Source of the DNA: Cerioporus squamosus
Taxonomy: Eukaryota; Basidiomycota; Agaricomycetes; Polyporales; Polyporaceae
Direction of reading: 5' to 3'
Assembly (NCBI GenBank): GCA_022592435.1
Contig: JABYQS010000003.1
Location: 496,001 to 560,000 of the forward strand
Length of the DNA stretch: 64,000 bases
The notes below the pieces were generated by a model, which worked only from the letters and a program-made list of their open reading frames with translations, was not told the DNA's origin and did not search any database. Position 1 is the stretch's first letter. Each line of letters opens with the position of its first letter. Below, piece after piece: positions 34,709 through 45,127 of the stretch. A program made the translations under genes and the position numbers.

Positions 34709-36858
34709 ATGTCACGCCAGGCGTCACCTAAGAACGGTGTGGCGCATCCGGATGTCCAGGCTGGTTGCTGGGCGAATTTGTTCGGGCTCCGCAAGAGAGG
34801 TGGCTCTACGACGCCCAAGGTCGCTCAGCTCACACGTCCGGAGGGCGATGCGGAACTCGTAAGCCATGTGGATTCACTGTCTGGCCGAGCGCTCATCCTC
34901 CTCTTTGGGTGCAGCCCTCGTACATCCCCTTCGGACACGGATGGTATGACTTCAACTACGACCAGGGTACCATCGAGAGCTGCCCGTCGGAGAAGTTACC
35001 GGAGTACAGTGATGACGAAGGAGTTCCCCCCGAGGTCCTGCACACCGTTCAAACTAAGTTGAAGGACCTTTCTCCGGAGTTGAGAGAGTTAAGTCTTGAT
35101 ATATGGCGTGAGCAAATCTTGTCCCTAAGACGTCTGCGTAACGGCATCTTACTGATGGATACTTGGCTCCAGATCATCCGGAGATCATGTACGAGGAGAG
35201 GTACGGACTTCCAGCCTCTTCTCCCCGCTATACTCCCTCACTCGGCGTCCAGATACGCGCATGACAGGCTCACGAAGTTCATGGCCTCACACGGCTTCAA
35301 GGTCACGCCTCACTATCTCGGCCTTGACACTGCTTGGCGTGCCGAGTTCACGCATTCATCCTCAGACATGCACAGGAAGAACAAGGCGCGCTCGAAGGGC
35401 ATGACACGGGTCATTGGCGTCAACTCAGAAATGGACGCCCTCCCTGGCATCGGACATGCGTGTGGTCATAACCTCATAGCAATGTCAGGTGTTGCGGTGG
35501 CCCTCGCGATAAAGGCAGCACTGCAAAAGCACGACGTGCCTGGCACGATCCTCCTACTGGGGACGCCTGCAGAGGAGGCCGGAGGAGGGAAGATAACCCT
35601 ACTCGAGCGAGGCGCGTATAAGGAGATGGACGCTTGCATCATGTGAGCCAGATGTCGTTGTGTCGAAAACGCTCGTATGCCTGAACCTTCTCTACCGCTC
35701 AGGAGCCATCCCACCGCTGGTCTAGACAATATCAGCGGTCTATGGCAGGGCGTCGCCTTGCAGCCGATAGACGTGGAGTTTTTTGGTCACGGGTGCGTTC
35801 CAGTGTGCTGTTGGATCCCCTCCAGATACAATTAACTGCGGTTCTGTAGGGCTCACGCGGGGTTCGCTCCCTGGGAGGCACAGAACGCTCTGGATGCTGC
35901 TTTTGTCGCATACGCCAGTATATCTGCACTGCGTCAGCAGATCAAACCAGACTGTCGGGTGCATGGCATCATTGTAGGACGTGAATGGGTACCAAATAGT
36001 ATGTCACGAACGCCGCTCAGAGTTCGATGCACTGACGCCCTCATATCGCTTCACAGTCATCCCCGACTATGCGAAGCTACGGTACATGATTCGCGCGCCT
36101 ACATATCAAGAGCTCGATGCACTGCGTGAGCGTGTGACAGCGTGCTTTGAGTGCGTAGCATCTTCGGAGTACCAAGTGCAATGTACATGTGTGCCTGACG
36201 AATATCCTTCAGCGCCGCGGCATTGGCGACGGCATGCAAGATCGAAGTGAAGGTAGGCGCAGCCTACTACGAAGTTCGGAACAATCGAATCCTGGGTAGG
36301 GTATTCCTGTGTTATTACCACATATCGCTTGTTTCTGACATCACCTCTGCACAGGTCGTGAATATGCCAGGCTGGTCGGTGACATGTATGGTATGCGAAC
36401 GGATACAAGCGCAGGAGCCACGTACTCCACGGACTTCGTGAGCTCGGACTCGGTTCTGCCTTCGGCAAGACACTTACCCTTCTTGTTCTCTATCAGGGCA
36501 ACGTGACATTTGGTCAGTCTGGCCGCTACTAGTCTGGTATCGGAATACTCTTGCTCAATCATTGAACTCCGCATCTAGCACTGCCTGCATTGCACCCGGC
36601 GTACTCCATTCCTACCGAGCCCAACGGTGCCAACCACACGCCACAGTTCACCAAGTCTGCGGCGACGAAGGAGGCGCATGAGGCGACTTTGAAGGTTGCA
36701 GCTGGTCTCGCAGCGCTGGGATATAAGGTCCTGCAAGACGCAGACTTCACCGCAGAGGTGAGTAGTTCGCGAAACGTTCTAGGCGGAGATTTGAGTGTGT
36801 ATCACATCTATAGGTGAAGAAGTCGTTTGACGAATGGAAGGCGGGCAGTGGTATATGA
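34709..36858 (+). CDS. Peptidase M20 family amidase/aminoacylase (M20D2-like)
   Basis: Zinc-dependent peptidase or amidohydrolase. Start taken at MSRQASPKNGVAHPDVQAGC; the first exons are not conserved and the 5' splicing (34765-34950) is uncertain. From KLPEYSDDEGVPPEVLHTVQ the frame is clear: KLKDLSPELRELSLDIW, an intron, then YAHDRLTKFMASHGFKVTPH. Metal and catalytic motifs follow: VNSEMDALPGIGHACGHNLI (Asp and His zinc ligands) and GTPAEEAGGGKITLLERGAY (catalytic EE). The lid domain reads VEFFGHG..AHAGFAPWEAQ, ALDAAFVAYASISALRQQIK and VIPDYAKLRYMIRAPTYQEL. The end is HTPQFTKSAATKEAHEATLK and KSFDEWKAGSGI. About eight introns. Relatives act on dipeptides or N-acyl/aminobenzoyl-glutamate substrates; specificity is not readable here. 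Confidence 0.85.
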
Positions 36859-37521
36859 GACCCTGCTTGCCGTCTCGGAGACCAACCGGCTACGACCACT
36901 CAGGCGGCAGTATTTGTGATCGTCCGATCGTCGACCTATCCTCAAGGCTTGTACAGTGAACTGCCTTCGCGTCTCTCGGACCAGTACCACAACATGTGTA
37001 CAAAGTACGCAGACATGTAAATGGTTGTTATCTGTCAGAAGATTGTGTCGTACTCTGGAAACATATGTGAGACACATGTCCTTCCGGCTCATCGTAGCGG
37101 AGATAAATTAGATATGCACCGCCTGTGGACTCTACGTAGAAAGTCTATCCTCGTTTTTCATGCCGCTGCTATCCTCAAAGGCTATACTCCACCTTCCTCG
37201 TCCATCGCTTGTGTGCGAATCGTGAGAGGTTGAACACACGGAGGCACCGGGCGGTGCAGTCGGCAGCGCGTCGGGTGACCAACTCTGCCGAAGATTCGCC
37301 CTCCTGCAGGCTCGATCGTTCTGGTGAGGCTGAACGAGGTCGTGTCGCTCGAGAGAGCACTTCGCGTCCTCGTCTAGCCTCGTCTGTGCATATGTGTTGA
37401 CGCCCGCATGGGCGTTGGAATACATAAAGAAGACAAGGTTAACAGTGACCGCATCTCCCCGCTCAAGACGCGCCTGATACCCAGTGACCCACTCCATTAC
37501 GTCTCTTCCCCACAAACCACC
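36859..37521. other. Spacer between M20 peptidase and membrane orphan
   Basis: About 660 bases; 3' UTR and promoter expected. The next gene's frame is open from 37408. Nothing else recognised. Confidence 0.4.
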
Positions 37522-38544
37522 ATGGACTCCCTGAAGACCCTCGTCCAGGACATCCATCCGGGCATCGCGCTCGCGCTCTACTTATGCCTCACCCCCGACA
37601 TCATGCAACGCGCCCAAGCCATCCCAGGCTCGGGCGTGTTCTGCCTGGAGTGGCCCCGTTACCTCGTGTCGCTTCTCGCGCGGGAAAATGCGCCGCCCGC
37701 ACACGACTGGCCATCCACTCTCATCAATGTCAAAACCGGCTATGCGCGGACGAACCGCTCCGCCACCCTCGAGCACCTCATGCAGAGCCACGCCAGCAAG
37801 CCCACTAGCCGAGGACTCACGCTCACGTTCCTCTACACGTCTCAGGTCCCTGGCGCGCCATTGCCCGGGAACGACGTCGTCGGATGGAGCGGGATCGCCA
37901 TGATGCTGGTGCAGATCATGGGAGCGTCATTGCTTGGAAGGGTTGGGGCGTCGCACAACGTGTACCAGTTCGTCAGCGCCGGGATGTACCTCTCCATGCT
38001 CGGAAGCATTACCCTGCTTTACCAGAGGAAGAAGCAGCTTAGGTCCGCACGCATCGTGCCCGAGAACCAGCGGGAGGCCGTATGCATCACGAGCGGGAAC
38101 GGTAGCACGGACGCCATCGTCGTCGTCACCGAGGGCGGAGGCGCGAAGCTCGAGGACATCGCCGCCGCGCGCACCAGCGGGCTCGGGACCGGAGGGAGGG
38201 TCTTCGTCGCAGTGCTTCTCACCGCATGGGTCGGGTTCCTACTTGTCTTCACCCAGCTCTCGGCGTTGGATGCGTGGTGCGTGTTGGGCGTGTGCGCCTT
38301 GGGAACTGCCCACGCAACCTACTTGGCAAGGACGTGGCGCAGTGGGAAGGGCCTCGGCTTCAAGTTTGCGGAGGAGCGCAGGAAGGTCGTACATGCCGAC
38401 AAGGTAATGGCTGCGCTCATGAAGGCGGAGGAGATCGAGGAAGGGGTCGGGCTGGCTTTGCTGCCTGTATTCTTCCCAGGACCACTGCGCCCGAAGGAAG
38501 AGGAATGGTGGGATGCGAGGAAGGGTGCGGCGAAGAGCGTGTAG
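37522..38544 (+). CDS. Multi-pass membrane protein of unknown function
   Basis: Intronless 340-residue frame starting MDSLKTLVQDIHPGIALALY in a good context (accaccATG); an upstream in-frame ATG at 37408 is less likely. Hydrophobic segments: IHPGIALALYLCLTPDIM, VGWSGIAMMLVQIMGASLLG, YQFVSAGMYLSMLGSITLLY, GRVFVAVLLTAWVGFLLVFT and ALDAWCVLGVCALGTAHATY, so four or five helices. Between the third and fourth there is a soluble loop with TDAIVVVTEGGGAKLEDIAA. The C-terminus is charged (EERRKVVHADKVMAALMKAE) and ends in EEEWWDARKGAAKSV. No family recognised; similar orphan membrane proteins occur in fungi. Being intronless is unusual here, where most genes have four or more introns. Confidence 0.7.
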   Translation: MDSLKTLVQDIHPGIALALYLCLTPDIMQRAQAIPGSGVFCLEWPRYLVSLLARENAPPAHDWPSTLINVKTGYARTNRSATLEHLMQSHASKPTSRGLTLTFLYTSQVPGAPLPGNDVVGWSGIAMMLVQIMGASLLGRVGASHNVYQFVSAGMYLSMLGSITLLYQRKKQLRSARIVPENQREAVCITSGNGSTDAIVVVTEGGGAKLEDIAAARTSGLGTGGRVFVAVLLTAWVGFLLVFTQLSALDAWCVLGVCALGTAHATYLARTWRSGKGLGFKFAEERRKVVHADKVMAALMKAEEIEEGVGLALLPVFFPGPLRPKEEEWWDARKGAAKSV

Positions 38545-38691
38545 TGCCCTACAAAGTAGGCTCGCACTCATAATCTTGATCGGTCTGGCGTTGACATGTT
38601 CCCTCTGTTATCACTCAGTCCAAGGAGCAGGTAGAAAACATATATACCACATACACGCACGCCATTGCAATCCATCATGTTCTGCGGGCTC

Positions 38692-40040
38692 TCACTCCGC
38701 TTCCTGTGCTTCGCGCTCACGGATCTCGCGCTCCATCCTGGCCCTCTCAGCCTGCCTCATTCGCATTAGGGTCAGCGATTCGTAGTCTAGGCCAGGGACT
38801 TCAGTCGGAACGCTAGGCCGCGGAGGGACCGCATTTAGGTCGGCTGCAGCGAGATGTCAGTAACTCATCAGATGAGAGTGCTTTGCGACGTACGAATGTC
38901 GAAGGGAATGACGAGAAAGCAGTATCCGATGCAGACGTGGACGTGGTACGATGCAGCAGTCGCAGACTTGCTCTCAGTAGCTACGGGCGTTGGTAGTGAT
39001 GCAGGCTCCTGATTGACGGCGTTGGTCTTGCTGGTAGCAGCGCTGTCACCACCCAGTTGACCCATCTTCTTCAACCAACCTATAAGCTCCGGTTCCTTCC
39101 CCTCCGCCCAGGCGACCTCGATGCCTCCTAGGCCACTGTCGGCACGACCGCTGGCACACACCGCTGCGAACGCGCCTCCAATCTGCTTGAACGGCACGAG
39201 AGCCGTAACACGTTTGGGTTTCTTCGGAGGAGCAGGCTTGAGGGAAAGCACAATGGAGGAGTCATCCAGAGGGCCGAATGGTGTGAGCAGTGCGCCCAGA
39301 CTTGATGCTTCCGTAAGATTGGGGTGTGCTGCGAGGGAGAACTTGACACGAACGGTAGTGTCCAAAAGACCTAGTGCGATATTCATAAAGGAACTGGCAA
39401 CGTGTGCTCGCGAGTACACACCTAGTTCCGGGGGTTCCATGCCAGTGTTCGCCGCCTGTTGTGCCTTCCTCGACAGCTCTTCGCGCTCGCGCTCTTTCCT
39501 CTGCAGCTCTCGCTCTCGATCTTCTCTCAACCGTCGCCCCTCCTCCATGATGCGTTCATTCTCTTGCCATCGCGCCTTCTTCTCAACCTCCTTCTCCACC
39601 CGCGCCTTCTTGAGTGTCCGCTCGCGTTCCTCCAGGTCTTCCACCATGGTCTTGCGCTTCGCATCGTAAGTAGCGTACCTGGCTTTCCGAGCTTCTTTGA
39701 GGCGAAACTTGGCATCCAGAGCCATGCGCCGGAGCGGGTCGAGCAGCAGTTCTTGAGCTTGATGAAGCTCATGGAACTTCCGCGCTGCAGCATGGCTTAG
39801 GACTATACCAAGTCAAATATGAGAGGACATACTCACCTGCATCTGGATTACCGCGGTTCTACGACATGCTAGGTTATTTCCAATGTGCGTCGCGATACAG
39901 GTAACAATGTGCAGACTTACTCGGTCAGGGTGAACTTTAAGTGACCTCTGCCTGTACGCTGTCTTGATCTCCTGCTCCGTCGCCTCTATAGAGATGCCAA
40001 GGAGCTCGTATGGATTGACATCTTCATCTGTGCTAGACAT
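38692..40040 (-). CDS. J-domain/RRM splicing-associated protein (DNAJC17/Cwf23-like)
   Basis: Hsp40 co-chaperone of the spliceosome. The N-terminal J domain reads DVNPYELLGISIEATEQEIK and TAYRQRSLKVHPDR with an intact HPD. Introns follow, then KFHELHQAQELLLDPLRRMA. A long charged coiled coil is next (ERERTLKKARVEKEVEKKAR, RLREDRERELQRKEREREEL). The RRM-like domain is TVRVKFSLAAHPNLTEASSL, DDSSIVLSLKPAPPKKPKRV, TALVPFKQIGGAFAAVCASG and GGIEVAWAEGKEPELIGWLK. The last exon encodes VPTEVPGLDYESLTLMRMRQ and AERARMEREIREREAQEAE, the DYE-LTLMRMRQ end typical of DNAJC17. About four introns. Orthology is strong from domain order and both termini. Confidence 0.92.
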
Positions 40041-40417
40041 CTCGGATGGTTGGGCTTCGAGGAGAAGGTGGTGGTAGCTAATAGGATGAGGGCGTGTGGC
40101 GTCACGCGTCAAGCGCCAGGCGGGATAGACTCATACCTGCGGCTCGCGCGCACGCCCTATAGTATGACATGACTACATAGCCAAAAGCCGAGTCTCTTCG
40201 ACTCGTCTCAATGACTCTCGCAAAGCTACTAAAGGGATCGGAATACGTGTATGAGGTCATGTCCATTTATTGGTGCGGCTGCTAGGTATGTACATGAACC
40301 TCTTAGAGTCTCTATGTGATCCGCTGTGCGTACACTCGGAGATACAGTGACGAGGTCGAGTATCACTACATACATACTGTACTATGCAAGACTAGGGCTG
40401 TTCCAATCATGAGCATC
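40041..40417. other. Spacer upstream of DNAJC17-like gene
   Basis: About 375 bases between two minus-strand genes; no feature recognised beyond presumed promoter and 3' UTR. Confidence 0.4.
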
Positions 40418-41339
40418 TCAAGCATGGAGCCGACGACAACCCCGTGTTCCATCCAAACCATCAAGCCCTCGAACGGGCTTCGGCCTCAGGATTGGGCTGG
40501 CGTAGCTAAACATGGACGCGTCGGCCCTGCGCTTGCGGAGCCAGGGGTTTGAGGGGATCCAGAACCAACCGTCGGCGGGAGACGATGGGGATGCCTCCCT
40601 TGGTACGTCTGCTGCGACCAAGTCCCCGCTTCGGGCGGGACAGTTCCCAAACGTCTTCGAGGAGCGATCGTACGGCTGAAGTTCAGATGCTGGTGAGCCA
40701 CGCACTGGGGGTGATAGAGAGGATACTCTGGACACTCACAGCAGCGTGTGCGATGTGGGGAGCCCTGCCCTCGGTGCCGAAGGGATCGCGGAAATCCGTG
40801 AGATGCCCGCAGCGAGAACAGTAGACGTCGTGGTAGACATTCTCTGCGGACGTCCCATTCTTCAGAGCCTGGGCGATGAACTCGGGGGAGTGGACGTTGC
40901 GCTCAAGGGCAGTGTAGACCCTGTCGCACGGGTGCGGTGAATAACTGCGTGATGTGATGTGTATGTGAACCGCCGCGGACGGCAGCGACATACCAATCCG
41001 CAAATTCAGTCTGCTTGCCGCAGTGCGAGCATGCCTGGGGCGCAGACGTGACATACGTCCCTTCGACCGCGAGGTCGTCGAAGTGGTGGTGAAGCAACGC
41101 AGTGAGGCGTCGTCCCTCCTCTTTGCCGACCTTCCAGAAGTAGACGTCGTGTCGTGCGGTGCGTCCGTTGTATGTGACTAGTCCTTTCGAAGCCACGGAC
41201 CCGGGCGCTGACTGCGTTGTGCGGCAAGATCAGAGCCCGCCAACGGAGTAGATCGTCACAAGTCTCTACTCACAGTAAAAATAACCGCCAGGGCGGCGAG
41301 CAACAGCAAAGACAACAGACGAATTGCCGTCCAGGTCAT
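40418..41339 (-). CDS. Secretory-pathway orphan with two CxxC knuckles
   Basis: Not recognised. About 220 residues over four exons. The N-terminus MTWTAIRLLSLLLLAALAVI is a signal peptide or signal anchor. Then SAPGSVASKGLVTYNGRTAR, HDVYFWKVGKEEGRRLTALL and APQACSHCGKQTEFADW, a splice, VYTALERNVHSPEFIAQALK and NVYHDVYCSRCGHLTDFRDP, then the tail. The last exon fits best from acceptor cttcag, giving PYDRSSKTFGNCPARSGDLV and DGWFWIPSNPWLRKRRADAS, ending at 40418; another acceptor 15 bases upstream leads to a different frame ending at 40486. The CSHC and CSRC pairs, each followed by G-x-x-T-(E/D)-F, look like a duplicated half-site that could bind one zinc ion. All intron phases agree. Confidence 0.6.
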
Positions 41340-42470
41340 GGTGGGGATGGGATGCTCTTTGTTGTGCTGAGCTCTGCTACGTGAAGGGCTCCTGCTTTAT
41401 AACTGCTCGATACACGGGTCCAGCGCCGGTCCCGCTGTATACATGAGCCGTCCTATGTGCTCAGGTATCTTCGTCTCGGACATGTGTTCGCGTCGAATAC
41501 TGGAAGGACTTCAGGGTGAACTCTGGGGGCTTTGATTTGAAACCCAAGATCGTACCTCGTGTCGTCGACCATTGTAATCTTGAGTGGCTTCCTGTCTCCT
41601 TCAGGCAAATGATTGGACGGGCCGTTTGAGAGGTGGACGGACGACCCTACAACAGTGCGTTCCATGCCTGTTTGAAGTTCTGTCGTGGTAGCAGTGGCAC
41701 CCTGTGGCACCCGTGAGTTCTCATCGCGCTCGCCACCAGAGTCAGGTGGCCAGGTTGAAGTACACCGTTCTTTCAACGACTGCATGGAAGGGACCGAAGC
41801 TCGAGAGGGTCGGAGTTTCACCTAACCCAAACTCAATTGCAATTGGGGTGATGCGTGCTTGGGGCTACTTATGACCATATGAGTTCCATATCTATATGCC
41901 AGTGGTCGGGACAAGCGGGGCACCCCTTCGCTGGTCGCGCATGGAGGTAGAAACCCACTCAGGTGTGGCCGCGTTGCGCCGAGGTCAGTATGGCTTGGGT
42001 AACCACTCTGGGCTGCCCGTCCAGTTAAACACCTCGCCAAGTAGCGCAAATAACAGGACTACCTTTGACTCACCTTGATGCAAGACAGTTGCCATTCCCA
42101 ATCGAAGAACGTGCTGGAGGCTCATTGAGGAGCAGACACTGACATAGAGCGGATAACTCACATACAAGTCAGGGATCGCCGCCTTCCATCGGTGACTTTG
42201 TGGCAGACGATGCAGCGGTGGATAAGGTCAGCATAACAGGAACAGAGATCCATCGCACCTATATATACCTCAGACATAGAAGATAGTGTGCAAGGAGTGT
42301 GAAGATGCACGGTCTGCTTACAGTTCCAACGATGTTCGGGCGCGGGTGGTTGCGATCGGTCCGTAGTCTCCAGGGTAGCTCGGTGTGCTCCCGCAATCCC
42401 ATTAATGTGAAGCAACGGATATCTCAAGACATACCCACTTCCTCCCCTCTAGGAGTCCGATTTCTAGAAT
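41340..42470. other. Unassigned region with a possible minus-strand exon
   Basis: About 1.1 kb. A 122-codon minus-strand frame (41453-41821) starts right after a plausible acceptor (tttgggttag) and reads MQSLKERCTSTWPPDSGGER, then LKITMVDDTRYDLGFQIKAP. Short frames upstream (41985-42167) include VVLLFALLGEVFNW. These could be exons of a fast-evolving gene, but no continuous spliced model or family could be made. Possibly a decayed gene. Confidence 0.25.
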
Positions 42471-43723
42471 TCAACGGCCCTGGCCAGGTCGGCCCACAAG
42501 CACCATCCCGTCATCCTCCTCTGTCTCCGTCCCATACTCGCTCCCCTCCATCCTGCTGTGGCTCAGAACAGGCGAAGACGTCACCGAGTTTTCCGACGTG
42601 TTCGTCGACGCTCGGCTCTCCGTCCTAGGCTCTTCCAATTCTTTTGATGCCGGCTCGGAGGGGGCGGGGGTAGGTGGGGCGGCAGTGGGGAGAGGGCTGG
42701 TGGTCACTGCAGGTTTGGCGGCCTTGGGCTCCATGCCCGGAGGCGGGGGAGCAGAGATCTCGCGCAGAGTCTCAACCATCATGTCGTGCACCCGGACGGC
42801 GAGCGCAGGCACATCCGCAGCGGTCAGCCCGGTCGTGGGGATCGGCGGCAACACTATCGGGACGGTCAATCGGGCATACAGGAAGCTGCGAATGAGTATG
42901 ACGCACCTCTGACCTTCAAGGTGCCGCTCTCGAAGACACCTTGCCTGTAGAGCCTCCAGTAGTTCTCGCAGACGACGGGGACGATGGGCACTTGCGCCTG
43001 GATGGCGGTATGGAACGCACCCTTCTTGAAGGGGAGCATGTCCGCATATGGACGCATCGAGCGCGTGCCCTCTGGGAAGAGCCAGAGAGAGCTGTGACGT
43101 TCCTTCATGATCTCACCCGCTGCGGTGAGCGAGCGAACGGCGCGGGCGTTGTTGCCGCGGTCGACGAAGACGGCTCCGCCCAGGGTCATGAATTGCCCCA
43201 GCAGAGGGGTCCATTGGAGCTCCTTCTTCGCCATGATGGATGCTCGGCGGGGAAAGATTCTATCGGTAGGTCGGGATTGCATATGATTGCAGTTGGGTTG
43301 ATTAGGAAGTGTTCATGGCAGAACGCGCGTCAGGGCTGAGGGTCCCAGAGCGTCGTGCAACGAGAGGACGCACCTCCCCAAGTACAGGATGTCGAGCATA
43401 CTCTGGTGGTTGCCCACCAAGACGGACGGACGCGTCTCGAGGTACTCCTCTCCCTCCACCACGAGCCGGATGCCGACAACACGACTCGCGAGGTGGTAGA
43501 AGCTCCGCGCGACGACGTAGAAGACGTCGAACCGGCGGCCAACGAGGCCCATGCCGATCGAACATATTATGCCCCACATGGAGCAGACCCCGAGGGTAGA
43601 GAGGTATAAGCCGACGCGGACATAGTAGCGTGCGATGGGGTTGGCGTCCGCAAGGGTCTTGAGGGCGAAGACGGGGAGCGAGAAGTAGACGAGAGGCTTG
43701 AGGATGCTGGCCAGGAGAGACAT
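42471..43723 (-). CDS. 1-acyl-sn-glycerol-3-phosphate acyltransferase (PlsC/SLC1 family)
   Basis: Converts lysophosphatidic acid to phosphatidic acid at the ER. Start at MSLLASILKPLVYFSLPVFA, first of two or three hydrophobic segments (YYVRVGLYLSTLGVCSMWGI). Catalytic motif I is VLVGNHQSMLDILYLGR (NHxxxxD). A splice then gives IFPRRASIMAKKELQWTPLL and GQFMTLGGAVFVDRGNNARA. Motif III is LWLFPEGTRSMRPYADMLPF (FPEGTR). Then FHTAIQAQVPIVPVVCENYW and, after the last intron, ARLTVPIVLPPIPTTGLTAA. The last 90 residues are Pro/Ser-rich and disordered (PPPPGMEPKAAKPAVTTSPL), a fungal extension. The frame is open upstream to 43837, but the family start is at 43723. It diverges from the coiled-coil gene by 213 bases. 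Confidence 0.92.
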
Positions 43724-43936
43724 GGCTCGGGCCTCGTCGCCGACGACGATGGGGGAGAGATGGGGCAGATGGGGGCGATGGGGAGCTGCAGACAAGCAGA
43801 AAACAAGAGAAGGCGAGCGAGGGCTGCACGCGCGCACGAATCAGGACAGTCTGTGGCACGAGGTCGGAGTCTGAAGCGACATCGTCAGGATCGCCGCGTC
43901 CGTCTCCGAGGCCCTTCCGTCCCGTGTTTCTCCACC

Positions 43937-45078
43937 ATGTCCTCCTCCATCAGGCCTGCTCGCGGTATGCACTCTCCTCCTCTCCATCCCCGCATGCATT
44001 CAAGGTCGTGTTGCATGACCAAGGCAGGACTGCCCCGGGGCCTGCGCGTCCGCCGACCACCGCTAGTTCGCGCGCCAAGCCGCCCGCATCGAGCTCAACG
44101 TCCTCCACTTCTGCCGCACCTCGGACCCTCGCTCAGAGCAATGCAACACGCACAAAGGTGCCAGATGCTACGGCGGTCAAACCCTCCCAATCGCGGACGC
44201 GCGTCCAACCCGCCACGCGCGTGAGAGCCGCAACCACGGTGAAGGGAACACGTCTCGGGACCGGCAAGGGCAGCACCTCTGCTGCGCCTCCATCTGGCGC
44301 GCCAAAGGTGCATGTGAGCAGGCAGTTCGACGCATGCATCTGACTTACACGTCTGCGACACGTTGCAGGCGCGTCCACAGGAGGCAGCGACCATCTCGGA
44401 ACCGCCGGATACGTTGCAGCTGGCAGCGCAGTCCTGCGCATGGGCGTACATGACTTCCGGCCTGGAAGAGGAGCTGAAGAAGTCTGACAAGGCCGCTCAC
44501 GCTGCCCTGGAAATGCGAAGAAAGGAGCTGGCCGCAGAGGAAGCAGACATTGCAGACAGCCGTATACGGTACGAGGCCGAACGGATGGTCGACTTCTACG
44601 ACGAGTTGAGCGATCGCAAGGTGCGTCTTCCAGTATCACATACAAGGCCATTGACAAACCTGCCCAAGGTCGCTGAGGAAGTTGCTGGCATCATCCAGCG
44701 ATTCATGTCCCTTGAGAGGGTGGTCGGTGAGGCAATCACTGTAAGCCTACGACTCACCTCTCTTCCTTTCGACGAGACCACATACGTCCAGCAATACAAC
44801 GACGCATTGGATACCATTGGTGAGTCAAACGGAGCCGTCGTTTCGCCGACATTAACGATGCAGCAGTCGGCTTGGAGACCGAGTGTCAGCAACTCGAGGC
44901 AGAGGTGCTGTCTCTCTGCGGCGCGGTACCAGGTCCACCTAGCAGGCTGGCCCATGTGTTCAACACTCTTCTGGATATTGTAAGAGGGCATATAGAGAAC
45001 TTGTCGTGTGCGCAGAGTCTTGTAGGATGCTGCAAAGAAAGCTATCGGATGGGCGTGAAAACCCTAACCCTAAACTAG
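43937..45078 (+). CDS. Orphan coiled-coil protein
   Basis: Not recognised. Start MSSSIRPARG, then an intron to GRTAPGPARPPTTASSRAKP (exon join CGC-G/GC). The N-terminal third is basic, Ser/Thr/Pro/Ala-rich (TRVRAATTVKGTRLGTGKGS), as in microtubule- or DNA-binding tails. A helical part follows: TLQLAAQSCAWAYMTSGLEE, KKSDKAAHAALEMRRKELAA, IADSRIRYEAERMVDFYDEL, VAEEVAGIIQRFMSLERVVG, TTYVQQYNDALDTI and VGLETECQQLEAEVLSLCGA. Five or so introns. The 3' end is uncertain: after FNTLLDI the frame stays open to 45078 across a possible 36-base in-frame intron and a telomere-like repeat. A kinetochore, spindle-pole or microtubule role is possible from composition only. Confidence 0.55.
45059..45075 (+). 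promoter_or_regulatory. Telobox-like element (CCCTAA repeat)
   Basis: Contains two adjoining CCCTAA units, the complement of the fungal telomere repeat TTAGGG, about 55 bases before the next start codon. Candidate binding site for a telomere-repeat-binding transcription factor. Confidence 0.4.
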
Positions 45079-45127
45079 TGTTGAGTGTACTTGTCGAAAA
45101 ATTGGATCTCGCGTCTTGCACTTAGCG

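Noticed and set aside
45058..45076. Chromosome-end telomere or telomere scar
   Set aside because: Only two full CCCTAA units with ordinary genes on both sides; better explained as a telobox or chance.
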